DNA of 36,584 bases, from contig CANHJG010000040.1 of NCBI GenBank assembly GCA_947461205.1, positions 1-36,584 of the forward strand. The letters run 5' to 3'. The notes under the pieces were generated by a model. It was given only the letters and a program-made list of their open reading frames with translations. It searched no databases and was not told the origin of the DNA. The DNA is from Opitutia bacterium. GTDB lineage: Bacteria > Verrucomicrobiota > Verrucomicrobiia > Opitutales > Opitutaceae. Below, one piece after another: positions 24,328 through 32,247 of the stretch (its first letter is position 1; each line of letters opens with the position of its first letter). The translations under genes were made by a program, and so were the position numbers.

Positions 24328-25416
24328 TCAGCAGAAACCCAGCGCCTTCGCGACCGCTCCGCAGGTGATCTTGCCGTTTTCCGTGTTCACGCCGCGGGCC
24401 AGACCCTGGTGCTCGGCGAGCGCCCGCTCGACGCCCTTGCTCACTAACATCGCGACGTAGGGCTCGGTCGCCTGCGTCAGCCCGAGGGTCGACGTGCGGC
24501 CCACGAGGGCGGGCATGTTGGGCACCGCATAGTGGATCACGCCGTGCTGGGCGTAGACGGGATTCTGGTGCGACGTGGGCCGGATACTCTCGATGCAACC
24601 GCCCTGGTCGATCGCGATGTCGACGATCACGCTACCGGGGCGCATCCGCGCCACCGTTTGGGCCGAAACGACAATGGGCGCCTTCGCCGCGGGAATGAGC
24701 ACGGCGCCGATCAGCAGGTCCGCGTCGGCCACCTCGGACGCGATGTTCGCCGGGTTGGACATGAGCGTGACGACCCGGCCGCGATACTCGGTGTCGAGCG
24801 CCTCAAGTTTGCGGGTGTCGAGATCGAGCACCGTCACGCGGGCGCCCATGCCGACGGCCATCTGCACCGCGTGCGCACCGGAATTGCCCGCGCCGACGAC
24901 GACCACGTGACCGGGCATCGTCCCGGGGATGCCCCCGAGGAGCACACCGGAGCCGCCGTGTTGCGACTGGAGAAAATACGCGCCGATCTGGATCGAGAGC
25001 CGGCCTGCGATCTGCGACATCGGTTTCAGCAACGGAAACTGGCCGTCGGCGCCCTCGACCGTCTCATAGGCGATGCCGAGGATGCGTTTCTCGAGGAGCA
25101 CCTTCGCCAGCGCGGGTCCAGCGGCGAGATGCAGGTACGTGAAGATCGCCTGACCCTCCCGGAGCAGGCCGTATTCGGCCGGCAGCGGCTCCTTCACTTT
25201 CAGAATCAGGTCGACTGCGCGCCAGAGTTTGGCGGCGTCGGTGACGAGGGTGGCTCCGGCGGCGCGATACTCCGCATCGGTGAAGCCGGCGGTCAGGCCG
25301 GCGGATCTCTGGATCAGCACCTTCGCACCGAGCGAAACGCACCGACGGCAGAGACTGGGCGTCATCGAGACCCGGGTCTCACCAATTTTAATTTCTTGGG
25401 GAACTCCGATTGTCAT
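24328..25416 (-). CDS. ald: Alanine dehydrogenase
   Basis: NAD-dependent L-alanine dehydrogenase, 362 residues, interconverting alanine with pyruvate plus ammonium. Active-site residues fall at the positions known from the mycobacterial enzyme: Arg15 (GETRVSM), Lys75 (LKVKEP), His96 (FTYLHLA) and Asp270 (VDIAIDQGGCIE). The Rossmann motif is GAGNSGAHAVQMAVGMGARVTVLDLD (about 175-200). The start MTIGVPQEIKIGETRV is the family form. It is first in a run with the hydrolase and psuG and is divergent from folA with 101 nt between starts. With the two ammonium channels it could support alanine breakdown or ammonium assimilation. Confidence 0.96.
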   Translation of the reverse strand: MTIGVPQEIKIGETRVSMTPSLCRRCVSLGAKVLIQRSAGLTAGFTDAEYRAAGATLVTDAAKLWRAVDLILKVKEPLPAEYGLLREGQAIFTYLHLAAGPALAKVLLEKRILGIAYETVEGADGQFPLLKPMSQIAGRLSIQIGAYFLQSQHGGSGVLLGGIPGTMPGHVVVVGAGNSGAHAVQMAVGMGARVTVLDLDTRKLEALDTEYRGRVVTLMSNPANIASEVADADLLIGAVLIPAAKAPIVVSAQTVARMRPGSVIVDIAIDQGGCIESIRPTSHQNPVYAQHGVIHYAVPNMPALVGRTSTLGLTQATEPYVAMLVSKGVERALAEHQGLARGVNTENGKITCGAVAKALGFC

Positions 25417-25517
25417 GGGCTAAGGAAACGCACTGGCTCCACCGAGGCAACGCCGGAAGCGTCACGTGGCGCGCTCTTAGGCTCGCTTCTCTCCGCCGCG
25501 CTCCCGCTAATTCGACC

Positions 25518-26021
25518 GTGCCCAAATTGCTCCATCTCATCGTAGCGTGCGCGGAGAACCGGGTCATCGGCCGCGACCGGAAACTGCCGTGGCGGATCCC
25601 GGAGGATCTGAAGTATTTCCACGATGAAACCGCCGGACACACCGTCGTGCTCGGCCGCATCTGCTACGAAACCTGGCCGCGGGTCGCCCTCGACGGCCGC
25701 CAACCAGTGGTCATCACGCGGAACACCGCCCTCGCGCGGGACGGCGTGCGGGTGGCGGCGACCCTCGCCGCGGCGCTCGCGATCGCGGAGACGCTGCCCG
25801 GAGAAATCATGATCTGCGGCGGTGAGCGGATTTACGCGGAAACGCTCGCGCTCGCGGCGGCGACCGCACGCCCGTTGCGGCTGCACCTCACGCTCGTGCA
25901 CGCCGAGGTCGCGGGCGACACCTTCATGCCGGAGTGGCGGCATCTCGCGTGGCGCGAACGCTCACGGCGGGAGAGCGCGGACGAAAATTACCGCTACACG
26001 TTTTTCGAACTCGAGCGGTAG
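25518..26021 (+). CDS. folA: Dihydrofolate reductase
   Basis: DHFR of 167 residues, reducing dihydrofolate to tetrahydrofolate with NADPH. N-terminal LHLIVACAENRVIGRDRKLPWRIPEDLKYF covers strand A, the Met20-type loop and the helix carrying the substrate-binding acid (IPEDLKYF). Then TVVLGRICYETWP, the nucleotide loop IMICGGERIYAETL (GG motif about 106-107), and C-terminal TFMPEW. The start is GTG at 25518, chosen because it gives VPKLLHLIVAC with the first residues of the fold. An in-frame open stretch reaches 25410 but would add an unrelated tail overlapping the ald start. It is convergent with the gamma-carbonic-anhydrase gene, with 29 nt between. No thyA is in the window. Confidence 0.92.
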   Translation: MPKLLHLIVACAENRVIGRDRKLPWRIPEDLKYFHDETAGHTVVLGRICYETWPRVALDGRQPVVITRNTALARDGVRVAATLAAALAIAETLPGEIMICGGERIYAETLALAAATARPLRLHLTLVHAEVAGDTFMPEWRHLAWRERSRRESADENYRYTFFELER

Positions 26022-26050
26022 CGCCGTCGGGCGGACGCCTGGCCGCCGGT

Positions 26051-26575
26051 TTACTTCTTAGCCGCGTGCGCGGCCGCGACTTCGACGTATTTTTCCGCCC
26101 AACGCCGCAGACCGGCCTGCTCGGCTTCGGTGAGCGGGCGGACCACTTTCGCGGGGGCGCCGAGAATCATCGAACCGGGCGGAGCAACAAAGCGCTGCGT
26201 CACGAGGGCGTTGGCGCCCACGATGCACCGGTCGCCGATGCGCGCGCCGTCGAGGACCGTCGCGCCCATGCCGATGAGACACTCGTCGCCAATGTCACAC
26301 GCGTGAATGATCGCGGCGTGGCCGATCGTCGTGTGCCGGCCCACGCGTACCCCGTAGTCATCGGCGAGATGGACGATCGTGCCGTCCTGCACGTTCGAAC
26401 CGTCGCCGATCACGATCGAATTGATGTCGCCGCGAAGCACGCAGCCATACCACACGCTCGCCCCGGCACCCAAGGTGACGTCACCCACGACGGTGGCGTT
26501 GGCGGCGACGAACGCGGCCCGAGCGGTGTCGGGGCTTTTTCCGAGATGGTGGGCGAGCCGTTGCGACAAGGTCAT
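26051..26575 (-). CDS. Gamma-carbonic-anhydrase-like hexapeptide-repeat protein
   Basis: A 174-residue left-handed beta-helix protein of the gamma-CA/PaaY/YrdA family. Hexapeptide repeats run from about residue 26 to 138. The three zinc ligands are conserved: His69 (GTIVHL), His86 (TTIGHAA) and His91 (AIIHAC). Arg48 and Asp50 (LRGDINSI) and Gln63 (NVQDGT) are also in place. Many members of this family show weak or no carbonic anhydrase activity, so the function is open. The C-terminal helix TEAEQAGLRRWAEKYVEVAAAHA fits trimer packing. The SulP transporter in this window could in principle carry bicarbonate, but it is 13 kb away. Confidence 0.92.
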   Translation of the reverse strand: MTLSQRLAHHLGKSPDTARAAFVAANATVVGDVTLGAGASVWYGCVLRGDINSIVIGDGSNVQDGTIVHLADDYGVRVGRHTTIGHAAIIHACDIGDECLIGMGATVLDGARIGDRCIVGANALVTQRFVAPPGSMILGAPAKVVRPLTEAEQAGLRRWAEKYVEVAAAHAAKK

Positions 26576-26650
26576 CGCCCGACGCTGGACGGCGGGACGG
26601 CGGTCGCCAATCCCATTACCAGCGGAATCGCGCGGGCACCGGCGCGGCCC

Positions 26651-26779
26651 TCACGGGCGCCGCACCCAATTCGAGCCGCCGAGCCAGACGAGAAAGCCAA
26701 ACGTCGCCGCCACCATCAGCCCAATCGCCCCCACCGCCACTCCCGCCGCACTCAAAATGAAGATCAATTTTGGGACCAT
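26651..26779 (-). CDS. Possible 42-residue membrane protein
   Basis: A short frame (ATG at 26779, TGA at 26651-26653) lies in the 309-nt gap between the gamma-CA-like gene and the nucleoside permease genes. The product starts MVPKLIFILSAAGVAVGAIG, continues with hydrophobic LMVAATFGFLVWLGG and ends SNWVRRP. This looks like one long or two short membrane segments with a positively charged end. No Shine-Dalgarno is seen, as for nearly every gene here. I do not recognise a family. The rest of the gap (26576-26650 and 26780-26884) shows no gene or convincing terminator. Confidence 0.4.
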   Translation of the reverse strand: MVPKLIFILSAAGVAVGAIGLMVAATFGFLVWLGGSNWVRRP

Positions 26780-26884
26780 GATGAGAACAGGCGTAAGGTC
26801 CGATCCCGCGCCGTCACGCCGGAGTTTTGCCCGGGGCCCGTTTCCCCGAGATTTTACACGCAGCGCGGGGCCCGGCCGACCGCG

Positions 26885-27859
26885 TCATTTCTCCTTCGCG
26901 TAGGGCACCCCGATGGCGGCGGGCGCGACCGCTTTGCCGACAAACCCGGCGAGGAGCAGCACGGTGAGGACGTAGGGCAGCGCGAGAATCGCCTGCACGG
27001 GAATCACGCCGACCACGGGCAGGTCAACGCCCTGCAACCGCGATGCGAGCGCGTCGGTGAACGCGAACAGCAGGCAGGCCCCGAGGGTGGGATACGGTTT
27101 CCATTTGCCGAAGATGAGGGCGGCGAGCGCGAGGTAACCCTTGCCGGCCGTCATATCGCGCGTGAACCCAGCACTCGCGGCGGTCGACAGATAGGTACCC
27201 GCCACGCCACACAACACCCCGGAAATCACGATCGCCTGGTAGCGCAGGCCCGTCACGGAGATGCCAGCCGTGTCGACGGCAGACGGATTTTCGCCCACCG
27301 CGCGCAGGCGCAGACCGAAGCGCGTGCGAAACAGCACCCAGGCACTGAGCGGCACCAGTGCCGCGGCGACGTAGACGAGGAGATTGTGCCCGCTGAGCAG
27401 CTGCGCATAGAGCAGCCCGGGAAACGGATGCTGGCCGGCGGCGTCGGCCCCCGGCCACACGAGCGCGGTGAAGCGTTGGCCCGGGCCGTCGAGCTGGGGC
27501 GTCTGGCCGCCGAGGTTGAACCACGCGAGCGCGAGCGTCGGACCAAGCCCGGCCACCATGATATTGACGGCCATCGCGGCAACGACCTGGTTGCCGCGTT
27601 GGGTGACCGTGGCAAACGCGATCACCAGCGCGAGCAGCACGGAGACGCCGATGCCGGCACCGAGACCGGCCCACGCCGATCCGGTGGCGGCGGACACGGC
27701 GGCGGCGGCGAAGGCGGCGCCGAGCATCTTGCCTTCGAGACCGAGGTCCACAACGCCGGAGCGCTCGGAAAACATGCCGGCGATCGCCGCTAGCAGCAGC
27801 GGCGTGGCCACGCGCATCGTGGCGGCGAGGGTGAGGACGATGAGCGTGTAGAGTTCCAT
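26885..27859 (-). CDS. Nucleoside ABC transporter permease (second permease)
   Basis: An inner-membrane permease of the branched-chain amino acid/ribose type (BPD_transp_2), 324 residues, second permease of a BMP-type nucleoside importer (YufQ-like). The segment ATPLLLAAIAGMFSERSGVVDLGLEGKMLGAAF near the N-terminus is the characteristic block of these permeases. About nine to ten membrane helices follow, with GLRLRAVGENPSAVDTAGISV as the cytoplasmic coupling loop (about 205-225). The open frame extends to 27946, but the ATG at 27859, 4 nt after the previous stop, gives MELYTLIVLTLAATMRVATPL. It is the last gene of the importer operon. Confidence 0.93.
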   Translation of the reverse strand: MELYTLIVLTLAATMRVATPLLLAAIAGMFSERSGVVDLGLEGKMLGAAFAAAAVSAATGSAWAGLGAGIGVSVLLALVIAFATVTQRGNQVVAAMAVNIMVAGLGPTLALAWFNLGGQTPQLDGPGQRFTALVWPGADAAGQHPFPGLLYAQLLSGHNLLVYVAAALVPLSAWVLFRTRFGLRLRAVGENPSAVDTAGISVTGLRYQAIVISGVLCGVAGTYLSTAASAGFTRDMTAGKGYLALAALIFGKWKPYPTLGACLLFAFTDALASRLQGVDLPVVGVIPVQAILALPYVLTVLLLAGFVGKAVAPAAIGVPYAKEK

Positions 27860-27863
27860 CGCG

Positions 27864-28982
27864 TCAGCCCGCGTCTTTCGCGTCCGCTGGTCCAAACCGG
27901 GAGAACAATCCGGCGAGCGGCGCCCGGAATACGTTTTCCAGCGCACCGCAGAAGAGAATCACCAGGCCCTGGATGACCACGACCATGTCGCGGTTGATTT
28001 TCGGCAGATCGAAGGAGAGCTGCGAACCGCCCTGCGCAAGGGCGCCGAAGAGGACGGCCGACGCGAAGATTCCGACGGGGTGGTTCCGGCCCATGAGCGC
28101 GACCGCGATGCCGACGAAACCCGCCCCGCCCGGGAAATCGATGAGAATCCGGTGTTGGGAGCCGAGGAGTTCGTTGAGGCCGAGGCAACCGGCGAGTGCG
28201 CCCGAGAGGAGCATCGCCTGCACGATAATCCGGGGCGGCGAAATCCCCGCGTAAACCGCGGCGGCCTGGTTTTGACCCGCGACGCGCAACGCGTAGCCCC
28301 AGCGCGTGCGCCACACCAAAACCCAGACCAGCGCCGCGGCGGCGACCGCGAGGACAAACGCGAGGTTGAGCGGCGACGCCGTGAAGGTCACGCCGACCCT
28401 CGCCAGCACTTCATGCGCGGCGGGCATGAACGCGTTGGCCCCGAATTCGCGCGACTCCGGCGACTGTTGGCCGGGCTTGATGAGGACGTTGACCAGCAGG
28501 TAGGTCATCAGCGACGCGGCGATGAAATTGAACATGATCGTCGTGATGACGATGTGGCTGCCGCACCGCGCCTGCAGCCACGCGGGGATCAACGCCCAGG
28601 CCGCGCCAAAGGCCGCCCCTGCCAGAATCGCGAGCGGCAGCACGACGAGAAAGGGCGCACGGTCGCCGAGCCACAGGGCCACCAGCCCGCTGCCCAGCCC
28701 GCCGATGTAGGCCTGGCCCTCGCCGCCGATGTTGAAGAGGCCGGCATGGTAAGCGACCGCAACCGCGAGGCCGGTGAACATGAAGTTCGTCGCGTAGTAG
28801 AGCGTGTAGCCGATCCCCTCCTGGCTCCCGATGGCCCCGCTCGCGAGCAGTTTGAACGCGGTCCACGGGCTCTCGCCGAGGAGGCGCACCACGACGCCGG
28901 AAAGCAGCAGCGCCACCACGAGGTTGATGAGCGGGAGCAGCGCGAGCTCGGCCCAGCGGGGGAGTTTGCCTGCGGCGCTCAT
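27864..28982 (-). CDS. Nucleoside ABC transporter permease (first permease)
   Basis: An inner-membrane permease of 372 residues (YufP-like), partner of the next gene. Landmarks: YATNFMFTGLAVAVAYHAGLFNIGGEGQAYIGGL (about 63-95), GSHIVITTIMFNFIAASLMTYLL, and coupling loop GYALRVAGQNQAAAVYAGIS (about 232-251). About ten membrane helices. The start forms an ATGA overlap with the stop of the ATPase gene and has GGAGG 7 nt upstream, the second of two clear Shine-Dalgarno sites in the window. The open frame continues upstream inside the ATPase gene, but that part has no membrane-protein character. It should pair with the second permease to form the translocation path. Confidence 0.94.
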   Translation of the reverse strand: MSAAGKLPRWAELALLPLINLVVALLLSGVVVRLLGESPWTAFKLLASGAIGSQEGIGYTLYYATNFMFTGLAVAVAYHAGLFNIGGEGQAYIGGLGSGLVALWLGDRAPFLVVLPLAILAGAAFGAAWALIPAWLQARCGSHIVITTIMFNFIAASLMTYLLVNVLIKPGQQSPESREFGANAFMPAAHEVLARVGVTFTASPLNLAFVLAVAAAALVWVLVWRTRWGYALRVAGQNQAAAVYAGISPPRIIVQAMLLSGALAGCLGLNELLGSQHRILIDFPGGAGFVGIAVALMGRNHPVGIFASAVLFGALAQGGSQLSFDLPKINRDMVVVIQGLVILFCGALENVFRAPLAGLFSRFGPADAKDAG

Positions 28983-30544
28983 GCGGCGCCCTCCCCTTTC
29001 ACGCCCGCCATCATCAGGCCGAGTGTCTCCTCGGTCGCCTGCTCGCGAGCCACTTCGCCGACGATTTCCCCGCCGTTCATCACGAGGATCCGGTCGGCCA
29101 GGCCGAGAATTTCGTCGAGCTCGACCGAAACGATAAGCAACGCTTTGCCGGCGTCGCGGAGCGCAATCAGTTTTCTGTGAATGAACTCGATGGCGCCGAT
29201 GTCGACCCCGCGCGTCGGCTGGCCGATGAGGAGTACGCGCGGGTCGACGTCGATTTCGCGGGCGAGCACGAGCTTTTGCTGGTTGCCGCCTGAGAAGGCG
29301 GAAAGGCGGAGGCCCGGCAGCGGCGGGCGCACGTCGTGCGCGGCCATCTTGCCCGCACAGGCGGTGCGAATGGCGGCGCGATTGAGGAGACCGCCGCGGT
29401 TGCAATCGGCCCGGTCGTGGTAGCCGAGGATCGCGTTGTCTTCGGCGGAAAAACTCGCCACGACGCCCAGGCGCAGGCGGTCCTCGGGCACGTGCGCGAG
29501 ACCGAGCGCGCGGCGCTCCCGCGGGCCGAGGTGCTCGCGCACGAGGTCGTGTTGCTGGAGCATAATCGAGCCGCGCGTGGGAAACCGGATACCGGCGAGG
29601 GCTTCGAGCAATTCGGACTGGCCGTTGCCGGACACGCCCGCGATCCCGACGATCTCTCCGGCGCGGACCGCGAAGCTCACCCCTTTTACGCGCACGACTC
29701 CGAGGCGGTCGCGGACTTCGAGATCGCGGACGGCCAGGAGTGTTTCGCCGGGATGGGCGGGCGTTTTTTCGACGCGCAGGAGGACGGCGCGGCCGACCAT
29801 TTTCTCGGCGAGTTCGCGCGGCGACGTCGTGGCGGTGGCGACTTCGCCGACCACGGCGCCCTGGCGCATGACGGTCACGCGGTCGGTGATAGCCATGATT
29901 TCGCGGAGCTTGTGGGTGACGAGAACGACGGATTTCCCCTCGTCGCGCAGTCGGCGCAGCATCTGGAACAGCGCGTCGGCTTCCTGGGGCGTCAGCACGG
30001 CCGTGGGCTCGTCGAGGATCAGGATTTCGGCGCGGCGGTAGAGGGCCTTGAGGATTTCCACGCGTTGCTGGAGGCCGACGGGCAGCTCGGAGACCACCGT
30101 GTCGAGCGGAACGTCGAGGGCGTAGTCGCGGGCCAGTTTTTCGAGTTCGGTGCGGGCGCGCGCAAGACCGCCGGCCAGGAGGCGTCCGCCCTCGACGCCC
30201 AGAATGACGTTTTCGAGCACCGTGAAATTTTCCACGAGCATGAAGTGCTGGTGGACCATGCCGATGCCGGCGGCGATCGCGTCCTGCGGCGAGCCGACGT
30301 CGACTCGGCGGCCGTTCACCCAAATTTCGCCGGAGTCGGCGCGGTGAAAGCCGTAGACGATGTTCATCAGCGTCGACTTGCCGGCGCCATTCTCGCCGAC
30401 GAGGCCATGGACGCTGCCGCGCGCGACGGAAAACGAAATCGCGCGGTTGGCGTGGACGGAGCCGAAGCGCTTGTCGATCGCGCGGAGTTCGAGCGATGGC
30501 GCAGGGGCCGCCGAGGGCGTAGGGCTGGGGCGCTCGACGGACAC
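28979..30544 (-). CDS. Nucleoside ABC transporter ATPase (two nucleotide-binding domains)
   Basis: A 521-residue cytoplasmic protein with two fused ABC domains (YufO-like), powering nucleoside uptake. Domain 1: Walker A GENGAGKST (50-58), Q-loop HQHFMLVENFTV, signature LPVGLQQRVEILKAL, Walker B LILDEPTAVL. Domain 2: degenerate Walker A GVSGNGQSELLEAL, signature SGGNQQKLVLAREID, and LLIGQPTRGVD in place of a normal Walker B. Here the catalytic Glu after the Asp position is replaced by Gln, as usual for the second domain of this family. I place the start at GTG 30544, 7 nt after the stop of the binding-protein gene. A TTG at 30574 in the same frame would overlap that gene by 23 nt and is less likely. 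The N-terminal 15 residues are Ser/Pro/Ala-rich. Confidence 0.93.
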   Translation of the reverse strand: MSVERPSPTPSAAPAPSLELRAIDKRFGSVHANRAISFSVARGSVHGLVGENGAGKSTLMNIVYGFHRADSGEIWVNGRRVDVGSPQDAIAAGIGMVHQHFMLVENFTVLENVILGVEGGRLLAGGLARARTELEKLARDYALDVPLDTVVSELPVGLQQRVEILKALYRRAEILILDEPTAVLTPQEADALFQMLRRLRDEGKSVVLVTHKLREIMAITDRVTVMRQGAVVGEVATATTSPRELAEKMVGRAVLLRVEKTPAHPGETLLAVRDLEVRDRLGVVRVKGVSFAVRAGEIVGIAGVSGNGQSELLEALAGIRFPTRGSIMLQQHDLVREHLGPRERRALGLAHVPEDRLRLGVVASFSAEDNAILGYHDRADCNRGGLLNRAAIRTACAGKMAAHDVRPPLPGLRLSAFSGGNQQKLVLAREIDVDPRVLLIGQPTRGVDIGAIEFIHRKLIALRDAGKALLIVSVELDEILGLADRILVMNGGEIVGEVAREQATEETLGLMMAGVKGEGAA

Positions 30545-30551
30545 GGCGGAG

Positions 30552-31535
30552 TTACGGCGCCTTGGATTCCGCAACCTTCAGCTTGCCGGAGATAATGTCG
30601 GCTTTGGCCTGATTGAGCTTCGCTTCCATCGCCGGCGTGATGAGCTTCCGGTTGAATTCGTCGAGCGCGTAGTCGACGCCTTGGTCGGCGAGACCGAGCA
30701 CAATCGGGCCGCCTTTCCAGGTCCCATTCTTCGCGTCCATGATCGTCTGGTAGACGGCGACATCGACGCGTTTCACGGCCGAGGTGAGGACGCTGCCGGG
30801 GTGGATGTAGTTTTGGTTGCTGTCGCAGCCGATACTGAGCTTACCGGCGTCCTTCGCGGCCTGCATAACGCCGCCACCGGTGTTGCCGGAGGCGTGGAAG
30901 ATAACGTCCGCACCGCGGCCGATCTGGCTCTTGGCGAGTTCGCTGCCCTTGGTGGGATCGTTCCACGCCGCGGCCGTGGTGCCGGTCATGTTCTGATACA
31001 CCTCGACGGACGGATTCACGAACTTGGCGCCGTCGGCGTACCCGAGCGCAAATTTCCGAATGAGGGGGATGTCCATGCCGCCGACGAAGCCGACCTTGCC
31101 GGTCTTGGAGGCGAGCGCGGCGGCCATGCCGCAAAGAAAGGAGGACTCGTTCTCGCGGAAGTTGATCGATTGGACGTTCGGGAGATTCACCGTGCCGTCG
31201 ATGATCGCGAACTTGACGTGGGGAAATTTCTTGGCGGCGGCCTCGACCGCCGAGGCCTGCGAGAAACCGATGGCTACGATGATCTGAGAGCCACGTTGGG
31301 CGAAGCGCGTCATCGCCTGCTCGCGCTGGGCGGCGTTGGTGACCTCGAACTCCCTCACCTCGATACCGGTGTCTTGCTTGAACTTCGTCGTGCCGTCGCT
31401 CGCGGACTGGTTGAACGACTTATCGAATTTTCCACCCATGTCGTAGATGATCGCGGGCGCAAAATCCGCAGCATGGGCCGCGGCGGAAAGCAGGGCGGGC
31501 GCGAGGAGTGCGCGGACGAAGCGGGGCAGATTCAT
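30552..31535 (-). CDS. BMP-family nucleoside-binding periplasmic protein
   Basis: A 327-residue substrate-binding protein of the BMP/PnrA family, first gene of the importer operon. The signal peptide (MNLPRFVRALLAPALLSAAAHA) has no lipobox cysteine, so the protein should be soluble in the periplasm rather than a lipoprotein as in Treponema PnrA. Ligand-pocket motifs of the family are present: GGKFDKSFNQS (about 35-45), FAIIDGTVN, ASGNTGGGV, GCDSNQNY and TSAVKRVDVAVY (Asp and Lys that bind the nucleoside ribose or base in PnrA). Family members bind purine or pyrimidine nucleosides. An in-frame ATG at 31583 exists, but the one at 31535 gives a normal signal peptide. It is followed by ATPase and two permeases in the standard order. 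Confidence 0.94.
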   Translation of the reverse strand: MNLPRFVRALLAPALLSAAAHAADFAPAIIYDMGGKFDKSFNQSASDGTTKFKQDTGIEVREFEVTNAAQREQAMTRFAQRGSQIIVAIGFSQASAVEAAAKKFPHVKFAIIDGTVNLPNVQSINFRENESSFLCGMAAALASKTGKVGFVGGMDIPLIRKFALGYADGAKFVNPSVEVYQNMTGTTAAAWNDPTKGSELAKSQIGRGADVIFHASGNTGGGVMQAAKDAGKLSIGCDSNQNYIHPGSVLTSAVKRVDVAVYQTIMDAKNGTWKGGPIVLGLADQGVDYALDEFNRKLITPAMEAKLNQAKADIISGKLKVAESKAP

Positions 31536-31628
31536 GGGAAAAAGGAAGGCAGCGGAAGCGCCGAATGCAAGCGCCGGGCCCAACGCGCGCGGCGGCCTGC
31601 CGCAGCGGGCGGTGGACGGAATTCCGCC

Positions 31629-32009
31629 CTACTTCTTGTGCCAGGCGCCATCCTCTTTTTGCACCCAAACCCCGGCGGCGCTGCCGGACGCGATTTGTTT
31701 CGCGCGGGCGCGGCCCACTTGTTCGGCCGAGGTGCCGGTCTGCTTCGCGAGGGCGGCGTAAACCGTTTCCCGGTCCGAATTTTCGGCGGAGATCACCGCG
31801 CCTGCAGCGGGGTCGCTGGCCCGCGCTTCGACGAAACCGCGGTGGTTTTCGCCAACGGCGCCCTTGGCTTTGAGTTCGTCCAGCTTGGAGAGGCGTTGCG
31901 CCATGCGGGCCTTGACGGCGCCGAGATCCTGCGCGCGGAGAGCCGGAGCCGGCAGGGCGAGGGCGAAGAGGGCGACGAGCGCGAGCAGGCGAAGGAAAAT
32001 GGTCTTCAT
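31629..32009 (-). CDS. ydbL: YdbL-family (DUF1318) periplasmic protein
   Basis: A 126-residue exported protein with signal peptide (LRLLALVALFALALPAPALRAQ) and a YdbL/DUF1318 domain. Matches to E. coli YdbL are clear along the length: VGENHRGFVEAR (E. coli has VGETFYGYLVA), VISAENSDRETVYAALAKQTGTSAEQVGR (E. coli INAERKASYQQLAKQ) and the C-terminal GVWVQKEDGAWHKK. In E. coli YdbL modulates the YdbH-YnbE bridge that carries phospholipids between the membranes. It starts 6 nt after the ynbE stop and is last in the ydbH-ynbE-ydbL run, the same order as in E. coli. It is about 18 residues longer than E. coli YdbL (108), mostly as a charged stretch after the signal peptide. Confidence 0.9.
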   Translation of the reverse strand: MKTIFLRLLALVALFALALPAPALRAQDLGAVKARMAQRLSKLDELKAKGAVGENHRGFVEARASDPAAGAVISAENSDRETVYAALAKQTGTSAEQVGRARAKQIASGSAAGVWVQKEDGAWHKK

Positions 32010-32015
32010 GGAAAA

Positions 32016-32204
32016 TCAGGTTTTGGCCGCCGACGGGTTGATCGTGACGGACTTCTTGTCGAGGTCGCCGAAGAAGTCGTCGAGGGCCTTGTCGACCTTC
32101 ACGTTCACCTCGATGATCGCGTGGACTTGGATCGGCTCCATTTTGACGTGGATACAGCCACCGAGGAGCGCGGTGAGCGCGAGAAGCGGAAGGAGGCGAG
32201 GCAT
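32016..32204 (-). CDS. ynbE: YnbE-like outer-membrane lipoprotein
   Basis: A 62-residue lipoprotein. Signal with lipobox LGGC (Cys17), then IHVKMEPIQVHAIIEVNVKVDKALDDFF, which parallels the ITINMNVKI...IKADKDVEELL stretch of E. coli YnbE (61 residues). In E. coli small YnbE lipoproteins stack by beta-strand augmentation on the C-terminus of YdbH and complete the bridge to the outer membrane. The start is the ATG at 32204; an in-frame ATG at 32222 would only add six residues before the signal. It follows ydbH by 43 nt and precedes ydbL by 6 nt. Short length and position make the assignment firm despite low information. Confidence 0.88.
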   Translation of the reverse strand: MPRLLPLLALTALLGGCIHVKMEPIQVHAIIEVNVKVDKALDDFFGDLDKKSVTINPSAAKT

Positions 32205-32247
32205 GACGGGGATTCCACCCAACCGACCGCAAAGGGCAACTCAGGTT

